Positions 19,994-28,950 of a stretch of DNA of 64,000 bases are shown piece after piece (position 1 is the stretch's first letter; each line of letters starts with the position of its first letter). Position numbers and translations under genes: made by a program. The stretch is from Granulicella sp. WH15 (GTDB lineage: Bacteria; Acidobacteriota; Terriglobia; Terriglobales; Acidobacteriaceae): contig NZ_CP042596.1 in the NCBI RefSeq assembly GCF_009914315.1, forward strand, positions 3,410,001-3,474,000, written 5' to 3'. The notes under the pieces were generated by a model, which had not been told where the DNA came from, did no database searches, and worked only from the letters and a program-made list of their open reading frames with translations.

Positions 19994-21076
19994 ATGCCCG
20001 AAGTCACCCTCGACGCTGCCACCGACCTGACACAAGACCGCTACTCGCGCCAGATCCTCTTCGACGGAATCGGTCTCGAGGGCCAGCAGCGGCTGGGCCT
20101 AGCCCACGTAGCCATCGTCGGCGTGGGAGCCACCGGAGCCGCCTCCGCCTCGCTGCTGGCGCGGGCGGGCGTCGGCACCCTCACCCTCATCGACCGCGAC
20201 TTCGTCGAGCCCTCCAACCTCCAGCGCCAGATCCTCTTCGACGAGGCCGACGCCCGCGACGTGCTGCCCAAGGCCGAGGCCGCCCGCCGCCATATCGGAC
20301 TCTTCAACGCCGAAGTGAAGGTCTACCCGCACATCGCCGACCTGGTCCCGGCCAACATCCACGAGCTGCTCGGCCCCGCCCACCTGATTCTCGACGCGAC
20401 CGACAACTTCGAGACCCGCTACCTGCTCAACGACTACGCCGTCCAGCAGGGCAAGCCCTGGATCTACGCCGCTGCCGTAGGGGCCTACGCCGCGACCATG
20501 AACATCCTGCCCGTCGGCTCGCCCGAGGCTGCGGCGTCCAGCCCGACGGCCTGTCTGGCCTGCATCTTCCCCGCCCCGCCCACCGGCCCGGTCGAGACCT
20601 GCGACACCGCAGGCATCCTCTCCACCGCCGTCAATCTGGCCGCGTCGCTCCAGGCCACCGAGGCGTTGAAGCTGCTCACCGGCCAGCCCGAGCTGCTGCG
20701 GCGCACGCTCTACTCGCACAACCTCTGGACCGGCGAGCGCTCCGAGATCTCCACCGCCCGCCCCAACCCTGCGTGCCCCGCCTGCGGACGCCGCGAGTTC
20801 CCCCACCTCTCCGGCGTGAACCGCCCCCACATCACCCTCTGCGGCCGCAACTCGGTCCAGATCCACGAGCATCACCGGCCCGTCTCGCTCACGGCCATGC
20901 ACGCCCGCCTCTCCGCGCACAGCGACCTCGAAGACCTCCGCGTCAACCCGCTGTTGCTGCGCTTCCGCCGCGGCCCGCACACGGTCACGCTCTTCCCCGA
21001 TGGCCGCGCCCTCATCCAGGGCACTACCGACATCGTCGTCGCCCGCACGCTCTACGCCCGCTTCATCGGCTCCTAA
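19994..21076 (+). CDS. ThiF/MoeB-family E1-like adenylyltransferase
   Basis: A 360-residue enzyme. The start DRYSRQILFDGIGLEGQQRL is typical of MoeB/ThiF. The nucleotide loop is VGVGATGAASASLLARAG, followed by TLIDRDFVEPSNLQRQILF. A catalytic-type Cys lies in ETCDTAGIL, and the Zn ligands are CLAC and CPAC. These enzymes adenylate the terminal Gly of ThiS or MoaD. It could activate the MoaD encoded at 626-889 or a ThiS elsewhere; the sequence does not decide. The last 90 residues lack a rhodanese domain. Confidence 0.88.
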   Translation: MPEVTLDAATDLTQDRYSRQILFDGIGLEGQQRLGLAHVAIVGVGATGAASASLLARAGVGTLTLIDRDFVEPSNLQRQILFDEADARDVLPKAEAARRHIGLFNAEVKVYPHIADLVPANIHELLGPAHLILDATDNFETRYLLNDYAVQQGKPWIYAAAVGAYAATMNILPVGSPEAAASSPTACLACIFPAPPTGPVETCDTAGILSTAVNLAASLQATEALKLLTGQPELLRRTLYSHNLWTGERSEISTARPNPACPACGRREFPHLSGVNRPHITLCGRNSVQIHEHHRPVSLTAMHARLSAHSDLEDLRVNPLLLRFRRGPHTVTLFPDGRALIQGTTDIVVARTLYARFIGS

Positions 21077-21079
21077 AAA

Positions 21080-21131
21080 CGCCCTAACGCCGGACAGGCG
21101 GCACTTCGTGCTGTTCTGGACGCTTCGCGTA
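21080..21131 (-). repeat. Dispersed REP-like repeat, family B, copy 2 (inverted)
   Basis: Reverse complement of the family-B pattern: CGCCCTAACGCCGG, GGCACTTCGTG and GGACGCTTCGCGT. It starts four bases after the ThiF-like stop codon. Confidence 0.75.
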
Positions 21132-21314
21132 AAAACTCCAACCGGCCATGGGCTTCCCCACAAACAACCTTTCCCTTCGCAATCGTCTCAAAACAAGCAA
21201 AGATCGGTATGCCTCTCAAATCTTCGCGTTTGCGGTAACCTTGCAGCAGGCGAGACAACGGAAACCAACCGGCGGCCCAACTAACCGTCCAAGAATGCCG
21301 GGAGTCGAACCCAT

Positions 21315-21980
21315 ATGAACCTCCAAGGCCCCCAGATGAGCGAAGCAAAACCCAATCCAGGTCTGTTCAAACGCAATCCTCCCATCGCAGGCGAAGCCGA
21401 GGCGATCGAAGCTGCCAAGAACGGCGATCCGGACGCATTCTCGAAGCTGTACGCGCTGCACAAACGGCGCGTCTACACCCTGTGCCTGCGTATGCTTGGC
21501 AACGTCTCCGAAGCTGAAGACATGACGCAGGAGGCTTTCCTGCACCTCTTCCGCAAGCTCGGCAGCTTCCGCGGCGAGTCGGCGTTCTCCACCTGGCTGC
21601 ACCGCCTGACCGTGAATCTGGTGCTGATGCACCTGCGCAAGAAGGGCCTGAATCTGGTCTCGCTCGAAGAGACCATCAACCCATCGGAAGAGGATGCTCC
21701 CAAGCGCGACTTCGGCTCGCGCGACACCATGCTCTCGGGCTCGGTGGACCGCGTGGCCCTCGAACGCGCGGTCTCCTCGTTACCCCCGGGTTACCGCATG
21801 GTCTTTGTTCTGCACGACGTGGAAGGTTTCGAACATAATGAGATCGCGGTCATGCTCGAGTGCTCGACCGGCAACAGCAAATCCCAACTGCACAAAGCAC
21901 GTTTGAAGCTGCGCGAGCTGCTTAGAGAACAGACGGCCCAAGCCGCCCAGCTACCCCAGACAAAGGAGGCCATCGCATGA
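21315..21980 (+). CDS. ECF-type RNA polymerase sigma factor (RpoE-like)
   Basis: A 221-residue sigma-70 family protein. Region 2 covers about 38-105 ([47 protein letters not shown]). Region 4 covers about 145-205 ([20 protein letters not shown], then the [23 protein letters not shown]). A second in-frame ATG at 21336 (MSEAKPN) has AAGG seven bases upstream and may be the true start. It overlaps the next gene by four bases (ATGA), so the two are co-translated; the next gene may be its regulator. Confidence 0.93.
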   Translation: MNLQGPQMSEAKPNPGLFKRNPPIAGEAEAIEAAKNGDPDAFSKLYALHKRRVYTLCLRMLGNVSEAEDMTQEAFLHLFRKLGSFRGESAFSTWLHRLTVNLVLMHLRKKGLNLVSLEETINPSEEDAPKRDFGSRDTMLSGSVDRVALERAVSSLPPGYRMVFVLHDVEGFEHNEIAVMLECSTGNSKSQLHKARLKLRELLREQTAQAAQLPQTKEAIA

Positions 21981-22276
21981 CGAACGCCGAAGATTCGCAC
22001 GACACGAACCCTGCCCTTGGAACCGAAATGAAATCTCCCTCTGCGCTGGCCTCCACCAGTCAGCCGGACGATCTGCACGACCTCTTCGCCGCGCCCGCGG
22101 ACGATGCCGAAGACCCTCTCGCCGGGCTCCGCAACGACCCCAACTACGCCGCACTCATTCGCGACCTCGAGTACATCGCCCGCGAGGCCCGCGAGCTCTT
22201 CAATATGGCCGAAGAGCCCAGCGACTCCGTGTGGGCCAACATCCAGAAAGAGCTGGAGAAGGGCGAGGCGGAGTAG
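21977..22276 (+). CDS. Acidic protein coupled to ECF sigma factor, possible regulator
   Basis: A 99-residue soluble acidic protein with no membrane segment and no ZAS-type Cys/His motif. The second half is predicted helical ([20 protein letters not shown]...[16 protein letters not shown]). Overlap of its ATG with the sigma-factor stop suggests a partner role, perhaps anti-sigma. That is inferred from position only; no family was recognised. A strong terminator follows. Confidence 0.75.
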   Translation: MTNAEDSHDTNPALGTEMKSPSALASTSQPDDLHDLFAAPADDAEDPLAGLRNDPNYAALIRDLEYIAREARELFNMAEEPSDSVWANIQKELEKGEAE

Positions 22277-22289
22277 CCTCTCAAATCAG

Positions 22290-22322
22290 AAGGCCGCTGC
22301 GAGCAATCGCAGCGGCCTTTTT
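22290..22322 (+). terminator. Rho-independent terminator after the sigma operon
   Basis: Stem AAGGCCGCTGCGA / TCGCAGCGGCCTT with a short loop, then five T. It lies between the convergent sigma operon and bshC. Confidence 0.88.
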
Positions 22323-22338
22323 ACTTCCTGACGGAATC

Positions 22339-23958
22339 TTAAACCCGTACTACCGTGTGGCCTACGCACATCAGGCCAGCCTCTTCCACCAGACGGTCCA
22401 CCAGGCCCTCGCCGCAGCGCGACAGAAACCATACCCCGCCCAGCACTCGCTCCTGCGGATGCCCGTCCGGAAATAGTTGCAGCACCAGGGCGTCAGCGTG
22501 CTTGCGCAGACTAGCCTCCTTCTGAACCTCGAAGGTCGCCGCCATCCTCCGCAGCCGGTTCATCTGGTAGCGCATCTTGTTGCCGGAGATCGTGGCCGAC
22601 CGTCCCAAACTCGCGTCCATCGCCCCCAGGTACTCGGTCAGCGCAGTCAGCTCCGCATCCATCGCATTGCCCACCGCCGCCAGCTTGCGCTTGCCTTCGA
22701 TCGGCATAGCCCGAGCGCCCAGCCGCTGCGCCAGCGCCTCCGCCGTCTTCGCGGTAAAGAGATCGCTCAGAGTTATCTCGTGCCGGTCCATCACGGCGGC
22801 AATCGCAGGCTCGATCAGGGTAGCCGAGAAGCGCGGCAGAACCGGCGTCACCCTCCCCAGGATCGCCCGGTAAACCACCTCGCTCTGCGCGAAGTAGGCG
22901 ATCTCCGCCGGGCCGCCGATATATGCGGCCACCGGCAGAATCGTGTCCTGAAAGACCGGCCGCAGCAGCGCATTGGGGCTTACCCGGTCGGGCGTCTTCT
23001 CCAAAATTTCAAGCAACTCGGCCGTCGTGTAAGCCCGCCCACCGGCCTTCCACCCGCCGTCCGCCGTCCGCCGCAGCGCCTGCCGCTCACGCGTCTCCTC
23101 GTGCAGCAGGAACAGCAGCGAGTGCCCCGCCGCCACCAGCACCTGCGCGTGATACCCGTCCGCTTCCAGCTCCTTCGTCCGCGCCAGCAAAGCCTGTTCC
23201 AACTCCGCCGCCTGCTCGATGGCAAAACGCAGCGTGGACTGGCCCAACCCGTGAAACTCCGCCCCGGCAGCGTCCATTACGATCAACCCGTGCTCGGCGA
23301 AGAGTGTCGCCATGAACCGCGCAAACGCCCCGCCCAGCGTACTCTCCGGCGTATAACAGGCCCGCAGCAGCTCGCTGACGGGAGCCCAGCCCAACAGCTC
23401 GCTCGCCTGGTCCAGAGCCTGCTCCAGATTGGCCCCGCCCAGCGACAACCCACCCACCGGCACCGGAGCAGAGCTCAGCCCTAGCCGTATCGTCTCTAAA
23501 GTGTTCTTTCCCGGCAGCGAGACCTGATCGACCTCTTCGAGATCGTGGTCCTCGGTCGCCAGCCAGAAGACCGGCACATGCTCCACTCCGGTTCGCGCCG
23601 AAGCTTCCTTAGCCCGCGCCACGGCGGTAGCAGCCTTCAGCAGAGTCAGCAGCGGCCCGCCAAAGAGCCCCACCTGCTGGCCCGTGACCACCGCCCGCGC
23701 CCCTCCGCGCAGCTTCTCAATATTTTCGAGCGCCCTGGCTCCGGCGCCGAACTCCCGGCTCTGCCGCGCCAACGCATCGGCCACCGCGTCGGGGTCCTTC
23801 ACCGCCACCGGCCGCCCCATCCATCCGCCCGTCATCGGCTCCGATCCAAACCATAGCCGTACGCTCGCGTCGGCCGGGGCATTCGCCATCGCCAGATAAT
23901 CCGCATAGAGCCTGGAGATATGCGGAAGTACGGTCATCGGGTAACACTGTTCGCTCAT
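22339..23958 (-). CDS. bshC: Putative cysteine ligase BshC (bacillithiol biosynthesis)
   Basis: A 539-residue protein. The Rossmann-like region contains VVTGQQVGLFGGPL and HVPVFWLATEDHDLEEVDQ, both strongly conserved in BshC. The C-terminal part has a coiled-coil segment and ends FLSRCGEGLVDRLVEEAG. BshC is thought to add cysteine to GlcN-malate in the last step of bacillithiol synthesis. The reading frame stays open far upstream, but homology begins at MSEQCYPMTVLPHISRLYAD, so the start is set at 23958, with an AGGA eight bases before it. bshA and bshB are not in the window. Confidence 0.92.
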   Translation of the reverse strand: MSEQCYPMTVLPHISRLYADYLAMANAPADASVRLWFGSEPMTGGWMGRPVAVKDPDAVADALARQSREFGAGARALENIEKLRGGARAVVTGQQVGLFGGPLLTLLKAATAVARAKEASARTGVEHVPVFWLATEDHDLEEVDQVSLPGKNTLETIRLGLSSAPVPVGGLSLGGANLEQALDQASELLGWAPVSELLRACYTPESTLGGAFARFMATLFAEHGLIVMDAAGAEFHGLGQSTLRFAIEQAAELEQALLARTKELEADGYHAQVLVAAGHSLLFLLHEETRERQALRRTADGGWKAGGRAYTTAELLEILEKTPDRVSPNALLRPVFQDTILPVAAYIGGPAEIAYFAQSEVVYRAILGRVTPVLPRFSATLIEPAIAAVMDRHEITLSDLFTAKTAEALAQRLGARAMPIEGKRKLAAVGNAMDAELTALTEYLGAMDASLGRSATISGNKMRYQMNRLRRMAATFEVQKEASLRKHADALVLQLFPDGHPQERVLGGVWFLSRCGEGLVDRLVEEAGLMCVGHTVVRV

Positions 23959-24096
23959 CAATCCAATCCTGATTCCCCGCCAGCTGGCACATGGGAATGC
24001 TGCGCTTTCTATCCTACGGGACAAACCTCTGGGGAGTCCTGACAGTGGTTGGATGCGGTACTCCCCACCGCCGACGCAGAATGATACCGTAGCCCC

Positions 24097-24747
24097 ATGC
24101 CCAAGCTGATAAAGAAGCCCACAAAGCAGCCTGCCCAGAAACGCGGCAGGAAGCCCGCCGCCACCCCAACCGCCGTCGCCCCGGTCAAAAAAACCAGCCG
24201 CACCAAGGCCGTTGTCCTCTCCTCGAAGGTCTCCTTCCGGGGCAATGTTTTCAACGTCACCACCGACACGGTCACCGAGCCCGGCGGCGTCACCAGCACC
24301 CGCGACGTCATCCGCCACAACGGCTCGGTCGTCATCCTGGCCGTGGACGCCAGCGTCAATCCCAAAGACCCGACTATCCTCATCGAGCGCCAGTACCGCC
24401 ACGCCGCAGGCCAGTTCCTCTACGAGCTGCCCGCAGGCCGCATCGAGCCCAACGAGACCCCACTTGCCGCCGCCAAGCGCGAGCTGATCGAAGAGACCGG
24501 CTTCCGCGCCAGGAAGTGGTCGAAGCTGGTCCGCTACTACGCCAGCCCCGGTTTTCTGGCCGAGACCATGCAGGTCTTTCTGGCCGAGAATATCCGCCCC
24601 GGCGTAGCCCAGCCCGAAGAGGACGAGAAGATCACGCTCCACCACATCCCTCTCTCGGAGCTGCTGTCCCAGATCCAGTCCGGCAAGATCCTCGACGGCA
24701 AAACGATCCTCTCAGTGCAGCTCTTTGCTACGCAATATTTTGCATAA
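24097..24747 (+). CDS. Nudix hydrolase, ADP-ribose pyrophosphatase-like
   Basis: A 216-residue protein. The first 35 residues are a Lys/Arg/Ala/Pro-rich extension that looks like a disordered or nucleic-acid-contacting tail. The Nudix box G-x5-E-x7-REUxEExGU is read as GRIEPNE...AAKRELIEETGF at about 116-138. The preceding RQYRHAAGQFLYELPAG is typical of ADP-sugar pyrophosphatases (NudF type). It would hydrolyse ADP-ribose or related nucleoside diphosphate sugars. Confidence 0.88.
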   Translation: MPKLIKKPTKQPAQKRGRKPAATPTAVAPVKKTSRTKAVVLSSKVSFRGNVFNVTTDTVTEPGGVTSTRDVIRHNGSVVILAVDASVNPKDPTILIERQYRHAAGQFLYELPAGRIEPNETPLAAAKRELIEETGFRARKWSKLVRYYASPGFLAETMQVFLAENIRPGVAQPEEDEKITLHHIPLSELLSQIQSGKILDGKTILSVQLFATQYFA

Positions 24748-24759
24748 TGGACTAAAGTT

Positions 24760-25045
24760 GGCGCCCCGGCGATTGGCCTGACGGCAACCTACCTCCCCGC
24801 TGGCATCGCATGGCGCTTTAAGCGAGAAATACAGCCTATTTCACGCATAATTGATCCACGATCCCCACCATAAATTTATTTGGGAATGACCTCCTTCCGT
24901 CGCCTATGTGACGGAAGGAAGAGTCGTTTCTTGGTGAAATAAGTTTCCGGGGTTTACGTAAAAACCTTTTTCTCCATTTTGACGTCACAAGTCTTTAATT
25001 CTGCATTCGTAGCTAGAGCAACAGAAGGATGGAAAGGGGCCGAAC
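24760..25045 (+). promoter_or_regulatory. Long AT-rich leader upstream of the cold-shock gene
   Basis: About 290 bases without an ORF, clearly richer in A and T than the surroundings. It includes TTTATTTGGGAATGACC, an inverted TCCTTCCGTC / GACGGAAGGA pair at about 24893-24918, and T-rich tracts near 24965. Cold-shock genes often have long structured leaders that act as thermosensors. That role here is inferred from position and composition. Confidence 0.4.
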
Positions 25046-25264
25046 GTGGCACAATACAAGGGTCAGGTAAAGTGGTTCAACAATGCAAAGGGATACGGAT
25101 TTCTGGGGCGCGAAGATGGCCCGGATGTATTCGTTCACTACAGTTCCATTCAGCTCGACGGCTACAAGAGCCTGAAAGAAGGCGATGAGGTTGAGTTCGA
25201 TGTCATTCAGGGAACGAAGGGGCCGCAGGCAGACCAAGTCACTCGCCTGAAAGAAGCACTTTGA
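25046..25264 (+). CDS. Cold-shock protein, CspA family
   Basis: A 72-residue single cold-shock domain that binds single-stranded RNA or DNA as an RNA chaperone. The RNP1-like motif is KGYGFLG and the RNP2-like motif is VFVHYSSI. The start is GTG, with AAGGGG nine bases upstream. The length and fold elements are complete (VKWFNNAKG at the start, [10 protein letters not shown] at the end). Short hairpins follow, at 25268-25283 and 25381-25413. Confidence 0.96.
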   Translation: MAQYKGQVKWFNNAKGYGFLGREDGPDVFVHYSSIQLDGYKSLKEGDEVEFDVIQGTKGPQADQVTRLKEAL

Positions 25265-25380
25265 TCCCAAGCACCTTTCGGTGCTGGAGCAGGGAGAGCC
25301 TTGACTGACTGCCTGAAGCAACTCCTCTAAACTGCGTCAGTTCTCTCAGCCTTCATTGAGATAATTTTCGATCCATAAGA

Positions 25381-25413
25381 CGAGCGGCCCGGTTCTGCCA
25401 CCGGCCGCTCGTT
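25381..25413 (+). terminator. Hairpin terminator upstream of polX
   Basis: Stem CGAGCGGCC / GGCCGCTCG with a 12-base GC-rich loop, followed by GTTTG. It probably closes the cold-shock transcript, because it lies 33 bases before the polX start. Confidence 0.65.
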
Positions 25414-25445
25414 TGCATCTTCCGGCAAGCCGTATCCTGATAGGC

Positions 25446-27200
25446 ATGGACAACATCACGCTGGCGCGCCTGCTCGACGAAACCGCCGCCCTTCTTGAGA
25501 TCGACGGAGCCGATCCCTTCCGTATCCGCTCCTACCGGCGCGCCGCCGAGGCGGTCGAGCAGCAAACCACGCAGCTCGCCACGCTGGCCGCTCCCGACTC
25601 CGACCCCAAGCTGCTGCTCGCCATCCCCGGCATCGGCAAGGGCATGGCCGCCAACATCCGCGATCTGGTGGCCACGGGCACGATGCCCCTGCGCGAAGAG
25701 CTGCTGACCAAGTACAAGCCCACCATGCTGGAGCTGCTGCGCCTGCCCGGCATGGGTCCGAAGACGGTCGCGCTGGTCTGGTCCGCGCTCGGCGTCGCCG
25801 ACATCGACGCGCTCGAGGCCGCCGCGAAGGACGGCCACCTGAACACGCTGCCGCGCATGGGCGAGAAGTTCACCACCAAGCTCCTCAAGGGTATCGAGGA
25901 CTACCGCAAGAACTCCTCTCGCTTCCGCATCGACCACGCCAAAGAGTTCGCCGACCGCATCATCAAGCTCATCCTCGAGTTCCCCGGCATCGAGACCGTG
26001 ACTCCCGCCGGAAGCCTGCGCCGTGGCCGCGAGACCGTCGGCGACCTCGACCTGCTGGCCACGGGACTGGCCTGCGAGCCGAACGTTGTAGCCGCCGCAG
26101 TCGAGCATGTGGCCACGCTGCCGCTCATCGACAAGCTGATGGCACGCGGGCAGAACAAGGTCACCTTCACGCTACGCAACAACTTGCAAGTAGATGTGCG
26201 CCTGCTCCCCCGCGTCAGCTACGGAGCCGCGTTGCAGTACTTCACCGGCTCGAAGATGCACAACGTCGCCCTGCGCCAGCGGGCGATCAAGCGCGGCCTC
26301 ACGCTCAGCGAGTACGCCCTGCTGCGTCTCGAAGACAACAAGATCATCGCCTCCGAAACAGAAGAGGCGATCTACAACGCGCTCGACCTCGACTACATCG
26401 CACCGGAGCTGCGCGAGAATAGCGGCGAGATCGAAGCCGCAGCCGCGCACACGCTGCCCAAGCTCATCACGCTGGCCGACATCCGCGGCGATCTGCACAT
26501 GCATACCAACGAGACCGACGGCACCGCGACTATCCGCGAGATGGCCGAGGCCGCACTGGCGCGGGGGCTGCGCTACATCGCCATCACCGACCACTCCAAG
26601 AACCTGGCCATGACCAACGGCATGGACGACACCCGCGCTCTGGCCCATGCGCTGCGCGTGCGTCAGGTAAACGAGGAGATGGAGGGCAAGATCCATCTCT
26701 TCAGCGGCATCGAGGTCGATATCCTCGGCGAGGGCGAGCTTGATCTCGAAGACGAAACGCTGGCGCAGCTCGACATCGTCGTCGCCAGCGTCCACAGCAA
26801 GTTCGATCAGCCTGCCGACATAATGACAGCCCGTATCCTGCGAGCTTTGGAGAACCCCTACGTGCGCATCCTCGGCCATCCTACGGGCCGCAAGGTGCTC
26901 CAGCGCGATGCCTACGCCCTCGATATCGACGCAGTCCTGAAGCGTGCCGCAGAGCTTGGCGTTGCAGTGGAGCACAACGCCGCACCCGCGCGCGCCGACC
27001 TCAAGGACAATCACCTGCGTCTGGCCAAAGAGCTGGGCTGCAAGATCGTCGTCGATACCGACGCCCACTCCATCGGCGATCTCGACAACATGGGCTTCGG
27101 CATCACGCAGCTTCGCCGCGCCTGGCTGAGCGCGGCTGACGTGCTCAACACCCTGCCCACGGCGAAGGAGTTTCTCGCCGCGCTACGTCCACGAGACTAA
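25446..27200 (+). CDS. polX: DNA polymerase/3'-5' exonuclease PolX
   Basis: A 584-residue family-X repair polymerase with a PHP nuclease domain, acting in base-excision gap filling. The N-terminal HhH region includes LLLAIPGIGKGMAANI and LLRLPGMGPKTVALV. The polymerase site is GSLRRGRETVGDLDLLA with the paired catalytic Asp. The PHP domain has metal-ligand motifs GDLHMHTNETDG, ITDHSK, SGIEVDIL, ILGHPTGR and DTDAHSI. All key residues are present. The ATG at 25446 is the first one that aligns with the family start MDNITLARLLDETAALLEI; the frame is open for 11 codons before it. Confidence 0.95.
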   Translation: MDNITLARLLDETAALLEIDGADPFRIRSYRRAAEAVEQQTTQLATLAAPDSDPKLLLAIPGIGKGMAANIRDLVATGTMPLREELLTKYKPTMLELLRLPGMGPKTVALVWSALGVADIDALEAAAKDGHLNTLPRMGEKFTTKLLKGIEDYRKNSSRFRIDHAKEFADRIIKLILEFPGIETVTPAGSLRRGRETVGDLDLLATGLACEPNVVAAAVEHVATLPLIDKLMARGQNKVTFTLRNNLQVDVRLLPRVSYGAALQYFTGSKMHNVALRQRAIKRGLTLSEYALLRLEDNKIIASETEEAIYNALDLDYIAPELRENSGEIEAAAAHTLPKLITLADIRGDLHMHTNETDGTATIREMAEAALARGLRYIAITDHSKNLAMTNGMDDTRALAHALRVRQVNEEMEGKIHLFSGIEVDILGEGELDLEDETLAQLDIVVASVHSKFDQPADIMTARILRALENPYVRILGHPTGRKVLQRDAYALDIDAVLKRAAELGVAVEHNAAPARADLKDNHLRLAKELGCKIVVDTDAHSIGDLDNMGFGITQLRRAWLSAADVLNTLPTAKEFLAALRPRD

Positions 27201-27219
27201 GCGGAGCTACACTTTCCTC

Positions 27220-28926
27220 ATGCTCGCTCGTTGCTTCGTGTTGTTTGCCCTCGGCTCCATCGGGTTCGCCCAGACCACAACGCTTCCCAAGACACCCGGA
27301 GCAACAACCTCCACCACCAACCCATCGGCACAGGCACAAAACACAGCAGCCGTGCCACCCGCGACGCCCACACGCGCCGAGATACTGCGCGGTGCGTACG
27401 GGCCGTTCCGCGCCAACAACGATCTACTTTATTACCACTTAGACGTGCGCGTCGATCCGGTAGCCAAGACCATTGCGGGCAAGAACTCTGTGCGCTTCAA
27501 GATGCTCTCGAATGCCACGCGTATCCAGATCGACCTGACCGAGACCCTCACCGTCGATAAGATCGTGATGGGCACAACCGAGCTGCACTACACACGCGAT
27601 GCTGGCGCGGTCTTCATCGACTTTCCCGAGACCCTGCACACAGGCCAGACCTACACCATCGACTTCTTCTACTCCGGCAAACCCGTCGCCAAGGGACGCT
27701 TCGGCGGCATGGTCTTCGACCACGACAGCACCGGTAGGCCGTGGATCAACACCGCCTGCGAGGACGACGGCTCGAGCATCTGGTGGCCCTCCAAGGACCA
27801 GTGGCGCGACGAGCCGCAGGAGGGCATGGATATCTCGGTCGCGGTGCCCAACGGCCTCACCGACGTCTCGAACGGCCGCTTCCTCAGCAAGCAGGATCTC
27901 GGCGACGGCTACACGCAGTGGAACTGGCGCGTCCACTACCCCATCAACAGCTACGACGTCGCGCTGAACATCGGAGCCTACGAGCACTTCTCCGACACCT
28001 ACAAAGCAAACACCCCGCTAACACTGGACTTCTACGCTCTGCCCGAAGACCTCGACAAGGCCAAGACGCAGTTCGCGCAGGCCAAGGGGATGCTGGACGC
28101 CTTCACACACTACTTCGGTCCATACCCGTTTTACCAAGATGGTTACAAATTGATCGAAGTCCCCTACGCGGGCATGGAGCACCAGTCCGCCGTGGCCTAC
28201 GGGAACCACTTCGCCAACGGCTACCTGAACCGCGACTGGACGGGAGTGGGCATCTCGCCGCGCTTCGACTTCATCATCATCCACGAGAGCGGCCACGAGT
28301 GGTTCGGCAACGCGGTCACGGCGGCGGACCGCGCGGATATGTGGATACACGAGGGCTGGACGACGTACCTCGAAAGCCTCTACGTGGAGTTCCACTACGG
28401 CAAGCCGGACGCGCTGAAGTACCTCGGCGGGCTGGTGCCGAAGGTGCGTAACCGCACCCCCATCATCACCGAGCCGGGCACGAACCAGGAGCCTCCGCAG
28501 GACCAGTACTTCAAGGCCGCGCTGATGATCGCCACCCTGCGCAGCGTCGTGGACAACGACCCACGCTGGTTTACCCTGATCCACGACTTCTACCAGCACT
28601 TCAAGTACCAGACCACCACAACCGAAGCCGTCGTCGCATGGTGGAACGCCTCGCTTAAGCAGGACATGACACCCTTCTTCAACCAGTACCTGCGCCGCAC
28701 CACGATCCCGACGCTGGAGCTAAACTTCGACGAAGCCCAAGGGATCGTGATGTATAAGTGGCAGGCCGAGGAGCCAGGGTTTGCGATGCCGGTAAAAGTT
28801 GGATCGGAGGGCCACTGGCAGACGATCCACCCCACGCGGGAGTGGCAGTGGATGAAGACGGGCCTCTCGAAAGAGCAGTTTAGCGTGGCGACGGAGCTGT
28901 TCTTCGTCAACGTGAGCAAGACCTAG
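27220..28926 (+). CDS. Exported M1-family zinc aminopeptidase
   Basis: A 568-residue protein with a signal peptide (MLARCFVLFALGSIGFAQ) and a Thr/Pro/Ala-rich linker. The M1 fold follows, with substrate-anchor motif YAGMEHQSAVAYG, the zinc site HESGHEWFGNAVT (HExxH) and the third ligand Glu in DMWIHEGWTTYLE, 18 residues later. It would trim N-terminal residues from peptides in the periplasm. The C-terminal HEAT-like domain of larger M1 enzymes is absent, as is common in bacterial short forms. It starts 19 bases after polX. Confidence 0.92.
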   Translation: MLARCFVLFALGSIGFAQTTTLPKTPGATTSTTNPSAQAQNTAAVPPATPTRAEILRGAYGPFRANNDLLYYHLDVRVDPVAKTIAGKNSVRFKMLSNATRIQIDLTETLTVDKIVMGTTELHYTRDAGAVFIDFPETLHTGQTYTIDFFYSGKPVAKGRFGGMVFDHDSTGRPWINTACEDDGSSIWWPSKDQWRDEPQEGMDISVAVPNGLTDVSNGRFLSKQDLGDGYTQWNWRVHYPINSYDVALNIGAYEHFSDTYKANTPLTLDFYALPEDLDKAKTQFAQAKGMLDAFTHYFGPYPFYQDGYKLIEVPYAGMEHQSAVAYGNHFANGYLNRDWTGVGISPRFDFIIIHESGHEWFGNAVTAADRADMWIHEGWTTYLESLYVEFHYGKPDALKYLGGLVPKVRNRTPIITEPGTNQEPPQDQYFKAALMIATLRSVVDNDPRWFTLIHDFYQHFKYQTTTTEAVVAWWNASLKQDMTPFFNQYLRRTTIPTLELNFDEAQGIVMYKWQAEEPGFAMPVKVGSEGHWQTIHPTREWQWMKTGLSKEQFSVATELFFVNVSKT

Positions 28927-28950
28927 CCGGAGGCTGCGCTAAACTAAGGT

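Noticed and set aside
23959..24645. N-terminal extension of the bshC frame
   Set aside because: Overlaps the Nudix gene in antisense and is outside BshC homology.
25265..25445. tRNA or small RNA gene in the cspA-polX gap
   Set aside because: Only short hairpins seen; no cloverleaf or conserved RNA pattern.
28160..28200. Loss of the GAMEN motif in the M1 aminopeptidase
   Set aside because: GMEHQS is, from memory, a common bacterial variant; the zinc ligands are intact.
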